Source: DAISVY01 sp036826635 (GTDB taxonomy: Bacteria > Zixibacteria > MSB-5A5 > GN15 > FEB-12). From it: DNA of 64,000 nt. The stretch is from assembly GCA_036826635.1 (NCBI GenBank), contig DAISVY010000007.1, forward strand, positions 141,136-205,135. The letters are read 5' to 3'. The translations under genes and the position numbers were made by a program. The stretch's first letter is position 1; each line of letters starts with the position of its first letter. Positions 61,851 to 64,000 of this stretch are shown one piece after another. The notes under the pieces were generated by a model. That model was not told the origin of the DNA and made no database searches. It worked only from the letters and a program-made list of their open reading frames with translations.

Positions 61851-64000
61851 TTGCGGAACACAGCTATTGGCGTCTGCTTCGCCTTGCTCCTATTAGTGGC
61901 AATAACAGGAGTGGCGACTGCCGAGACGAAACAGATTCCTCTGAGCAGTGACCCCACCGAGGTCCAACTGCTTGATCAGAGAGATGACGGTTTGACCGTC
62001 AAACTGGATGTCGGCACTATCATGGTTTCTGATGTGCTGACCAGAGAAGGCGATTTCAGCATGATCTCCGGTCAGGGCTTGACTCGCTCGTATGCGATTG
62101 GCGAGCCGGATCTGCCCTTGGCCAGAGAAGTCATTGCTATCCCCATGGGCTGTCAGCTTTCAGCCGAGGTTGTCAGTTCCGAGGTCGAGGAAATTTCCCT
62201 GACCGCGTTGGGTGTAAGCAATCTTGTTATACCGGCGCAACCTTCTCTTTCGAAGTCCGACGATCCCATGTCGGTTCCGTTTGAGTACAATCGGGCTATC
62301 TACGAACGGACCGGATTCTACAGTCGGCCTCGAGTCGAAACCGAAGTTTCAGGTATTATGCGCGGTGTTCGCCTGGGAACGGTTACTATCAACCCGATTG
62401 AATACAATCCCATCGAGAACAAGCTGCGTGTTTACAAGAACATTACCGTTAAGGTGAGTTTCCAGAACGCTAACTGGGCCGAGACAGAGGCCACCAGGGA
62501 TCGTTATTATTCACCGTTCTTCGAGCCGGTTTTTGATCAGATCATGAACTACAAGGCTATGTTCAGTACCGGACAGCGGGCCGATCTGCTCAAGTACCCG
62601 GTTAAGTATCTCATCATTTCCGACCCGATGTTCGAAGCCCAATTGGCGCCGTTCATCGAGTGGAAGACCCAGAAGGGCTTTAACGTAATTACGGCTTATA
62701 CCGGTAGTGGTGCCGGTCAGATCGGTACTACCAATACGGAGATTAAGAGCTACATCCAGGGCATGTACACGGCAGCTAATCCGCCCGATGACCCTGCCCC
62801 GTCATTTGTCCTGTTTGTCGGCGATGCCGATCAGATTGAACCGTTCAGCGGTTCTGCCGGTTCTCACATCACCGATCTGCGTTTCTGCGAGTTTACCAAC
62901 GATGATTTCCCGGAAATTTACTACGGCCGTTTTTCGGCTCAGACTACTGCGGACTTGCAGCCCCAGATCGACAAGACTCTGGAATACGAAAAATACTTGA
63001 TGCCGGATAAGACCTATCTTGAAAAAGTAACTTTGGTCTCCGGTGTTGATGCCAGCCATGCCAGCACTTATGGCAACGGGCAGATCAACTACGGTACCAA
63101 TTACTATTTCAATGCGGCCCATGGCATCGATCCTAACGTCTGGCTGTATCCGGCTTCCGACGGTTCTACCGCCCCGGCCGACATCAGACAGACCATCAGC
63201 GACGGCGTAGGCCTGTACAACTATACGGCGCACTGCAGTCACGACGGTCATGCCGATCCGGAGTTTGAAACACAGCACATTTCCGCTATCACGGAAAACC
63301 ACAAATATCTTCTGGGTATAGGCAACTGCTGTGAGAGCAATACGTTTGCCACTGGCTCCACCCCTTGTTTCGGCGAGGCTTTCCTGCAAGCCGAGAATAA
63401 GGGCGGTATCGGTTATATCGGTGGTTCCAACTCCACCTATTGGGACGAAGATTATTACTGGGGTGTCGGTTCCGGTCCCATTGTTGGCGAAGGTCCGACC
63501 TATGAGGAAACGACGCTCGGTGCGTACGACGGCGTATTCCACGATCACGGTGAGCCGGACAGCAGCCATTACATCGTCAACGACGCTATCATCTTCGCCG
63601 GCAACCTCGGTGTAACGGCGAGCAGCAGCAGTCGGGTTCAGTATTATTGGGAAATTTATCACCTTATGGGTGACCCGTCTGTCATGACCTACCTCGGTGT
63701 ACCTGCCGAGAACAATGTGCTGCATGACGCGGCGACGATCATGACGGCTACTTCCTTCGACGTTACCGCTGATCCCGGTTCCTATATCGGTATCAGTGTC
63801 AATGGTGTTCTTCAGGGATCGGCTTTTGTCGACGCTTCGGGCATGGTGAGTGTCCCGCTGGTCGGCTTCTCCCAGCCCTGCACGGCTGACATTGTTGTCA
63901 CCGGTCAGAACAAGATTCCGTACATCAGCACCGTGCAGATCATTGCTCCTTCCGGGCCGTACGTGGTGTTTGAGAGTTACACGGTCGACGATCTGGCTGG
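61851..64000 (+). CDS. Kgp-like gingipain (C25 peptidase), 3' end beyond the window
   Basis: The frame is open to the last base, giving about 716 residues without a stop. TTG 61851 is preferred because GGAGG (61841-61845) lies five bases ahead; ATG 61839 would overlap that site. A signal peptide ends near ITGVATA. The catalytic region resembles lysine-gingipain of Porphyromonas: His461 in NYTAHCS and Cys494 in IGNCCES, the same spacing of 33 as in Kgp. YWDEDYYW contains Asp534, aligning with the Kgp lysine-binding S1 Asp. An Ig-like domain follows (about residues 620-700). The residue after the catalytic His is Cys instead of the usual Gly. It is probably secreted and Lys-specific. Confidence 0.85.
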   Translation, partial: MRNTAIGVCFALLLLVAITGVATAETKQIPLSSDPTEVQLLDQRDDGLTVKLDVGTIMVSDVLTREGDFSMISGQGLTRSYAIGEPDLPLAREVIAIPMGCQLSAEVVSSEVEEISLTALGVSNLVIPAQPSLSKSDDPMSVPFEYNRAIYERTGFYSRPRVETEVSGIMRGVRLGTVTINPIEYNPIENKLRVYKNITVKVSFQNANWAETEATRDRYYSPFFEPVFDQIMNYKAMFSTGQRADLLKYPVKYLIISDPMFEAQLAPFIEWKTQKGFNVITAYTGSGAGQIGTTNTEIKSYIQGMYTAANPPDDPAPSFVLFVGDADQIEPFSGSAGSHITDLRFCEFTNDDFPEIYYGRFSAQTTADLQPQIDKTLEYEKYLMPDKTYLEKVTLVSGVDASHASTYGNGQINYGTNYYFNAAHGIDPNVWLYPASDGSTAPADIRQTISDGVGLYNYTAHCSHDGHADPEFETQHISAITENHKYLLGIGNCCESNTFATGSTPCFGEAFLQAENKGGIGYIGGSNSTYWDEDYYWGVGSGPIVGEGPTYEETTLGAYDGVFHDHGEPDSSHYIVNDAIIFAGNLGVTASSSSRVQYYWEIYHLMGDPSVMTYLGVPAENNVLHDAATIMTATSFDVTADPGSYIGISVNGVLQGSAFVDASGMVSVPLVGFSQPCTADIVVTGQNKIPYISTVQIIAPSGPYVVFESYTVDDLA

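Overview
The window looks like a chromosomal segment of an uncultivated diderm bacterium of the FCB group. My best guess is candidate phylum Zixibacteria or a close relative. This rests on outer-membrane-type proteins (OmpA/Pal, CsgG-like, a Big_5-type lipoprotein), moderately high GC, and several secreted proteins ending in a dockerin-like double repeat with an LIDHLFISL core, a style I associate with that lineage. The assignment comes from memory of protein style, not from a search. No CRISPR array, prophage or insertion sequence is visible.

Layout. 1-6.6 kb: the end of an Ala-Glu epimerase-like gene, a murein amidase, a small membrane protein, an unknown cytosolic protein, a secreted beta-helix protein with a dockerin-like end, and a SagB-type oxidoreductase. 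6.6-21 kb: tRNA-Arg(CCG), proS, then the translation/RNA operon rimP-nusA-infB-rbfA-nrnA-truB-ribF-rpsO-pnp, continuing into an M16 peptidase and a polysaccharide deacetylase. A promoter plus intrinsic-terminator hairpin directly before rimP looks like an attenuator. 21-27 kb: leuS, then on the minus strand a Nat-type ABC exporter, a D,D-carboxypeptidase and a DUF72 protein. 27.8-30.8 kb: a translationally coupled minus-strand operon of four membrane proteins of unknown function plus a 38-residue zinc ribbon. 30.9-34.6 kb: a sugar-type ABC importer lacking its ATPase, and an OmpA lipoprotein. 34.6-41.9 kb: tyrS with a TPR protein and a Big_5 lipoprotein, a divergent class A PBP, and tRNA-Leu(CAA) followed by an AT-rich gene for an HNH-like protein. 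42.9-64 kb: mostly exported proteins: a DUF4412 protein, two C25-like peptidases, a beta-propeller, a papain-family peptidase with PKD and cohesin-like domains, and a partial gene strongly resembling lysine-gingipain (Kgp). Interspersed are an EamA transporter, a DUF5335/DUF2934 protein, a LemA-DUF2207 pair and a CsgG/OmpA fusion.

Working together. The central operon supplies transcription elongation, initiation, ribosome maturation, tRNA modification and RNA decay. The right-hand third looks like an extracellular protein-degrading set: three C25 peptidases and one C1 peptidase. Most of these genes have a TTGAC(G/A)-N16/17-TATATT type promoter and a long leader. Five secreted proteins carry a dockerin-like C-terminus ending in Cys-Pro, suggesting shared expression and a shared surface-display or assembly route.

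Many starts were reassigned to GTG or TTG codons where a good ribosome-binding site and family length support it. These choices are inferences.
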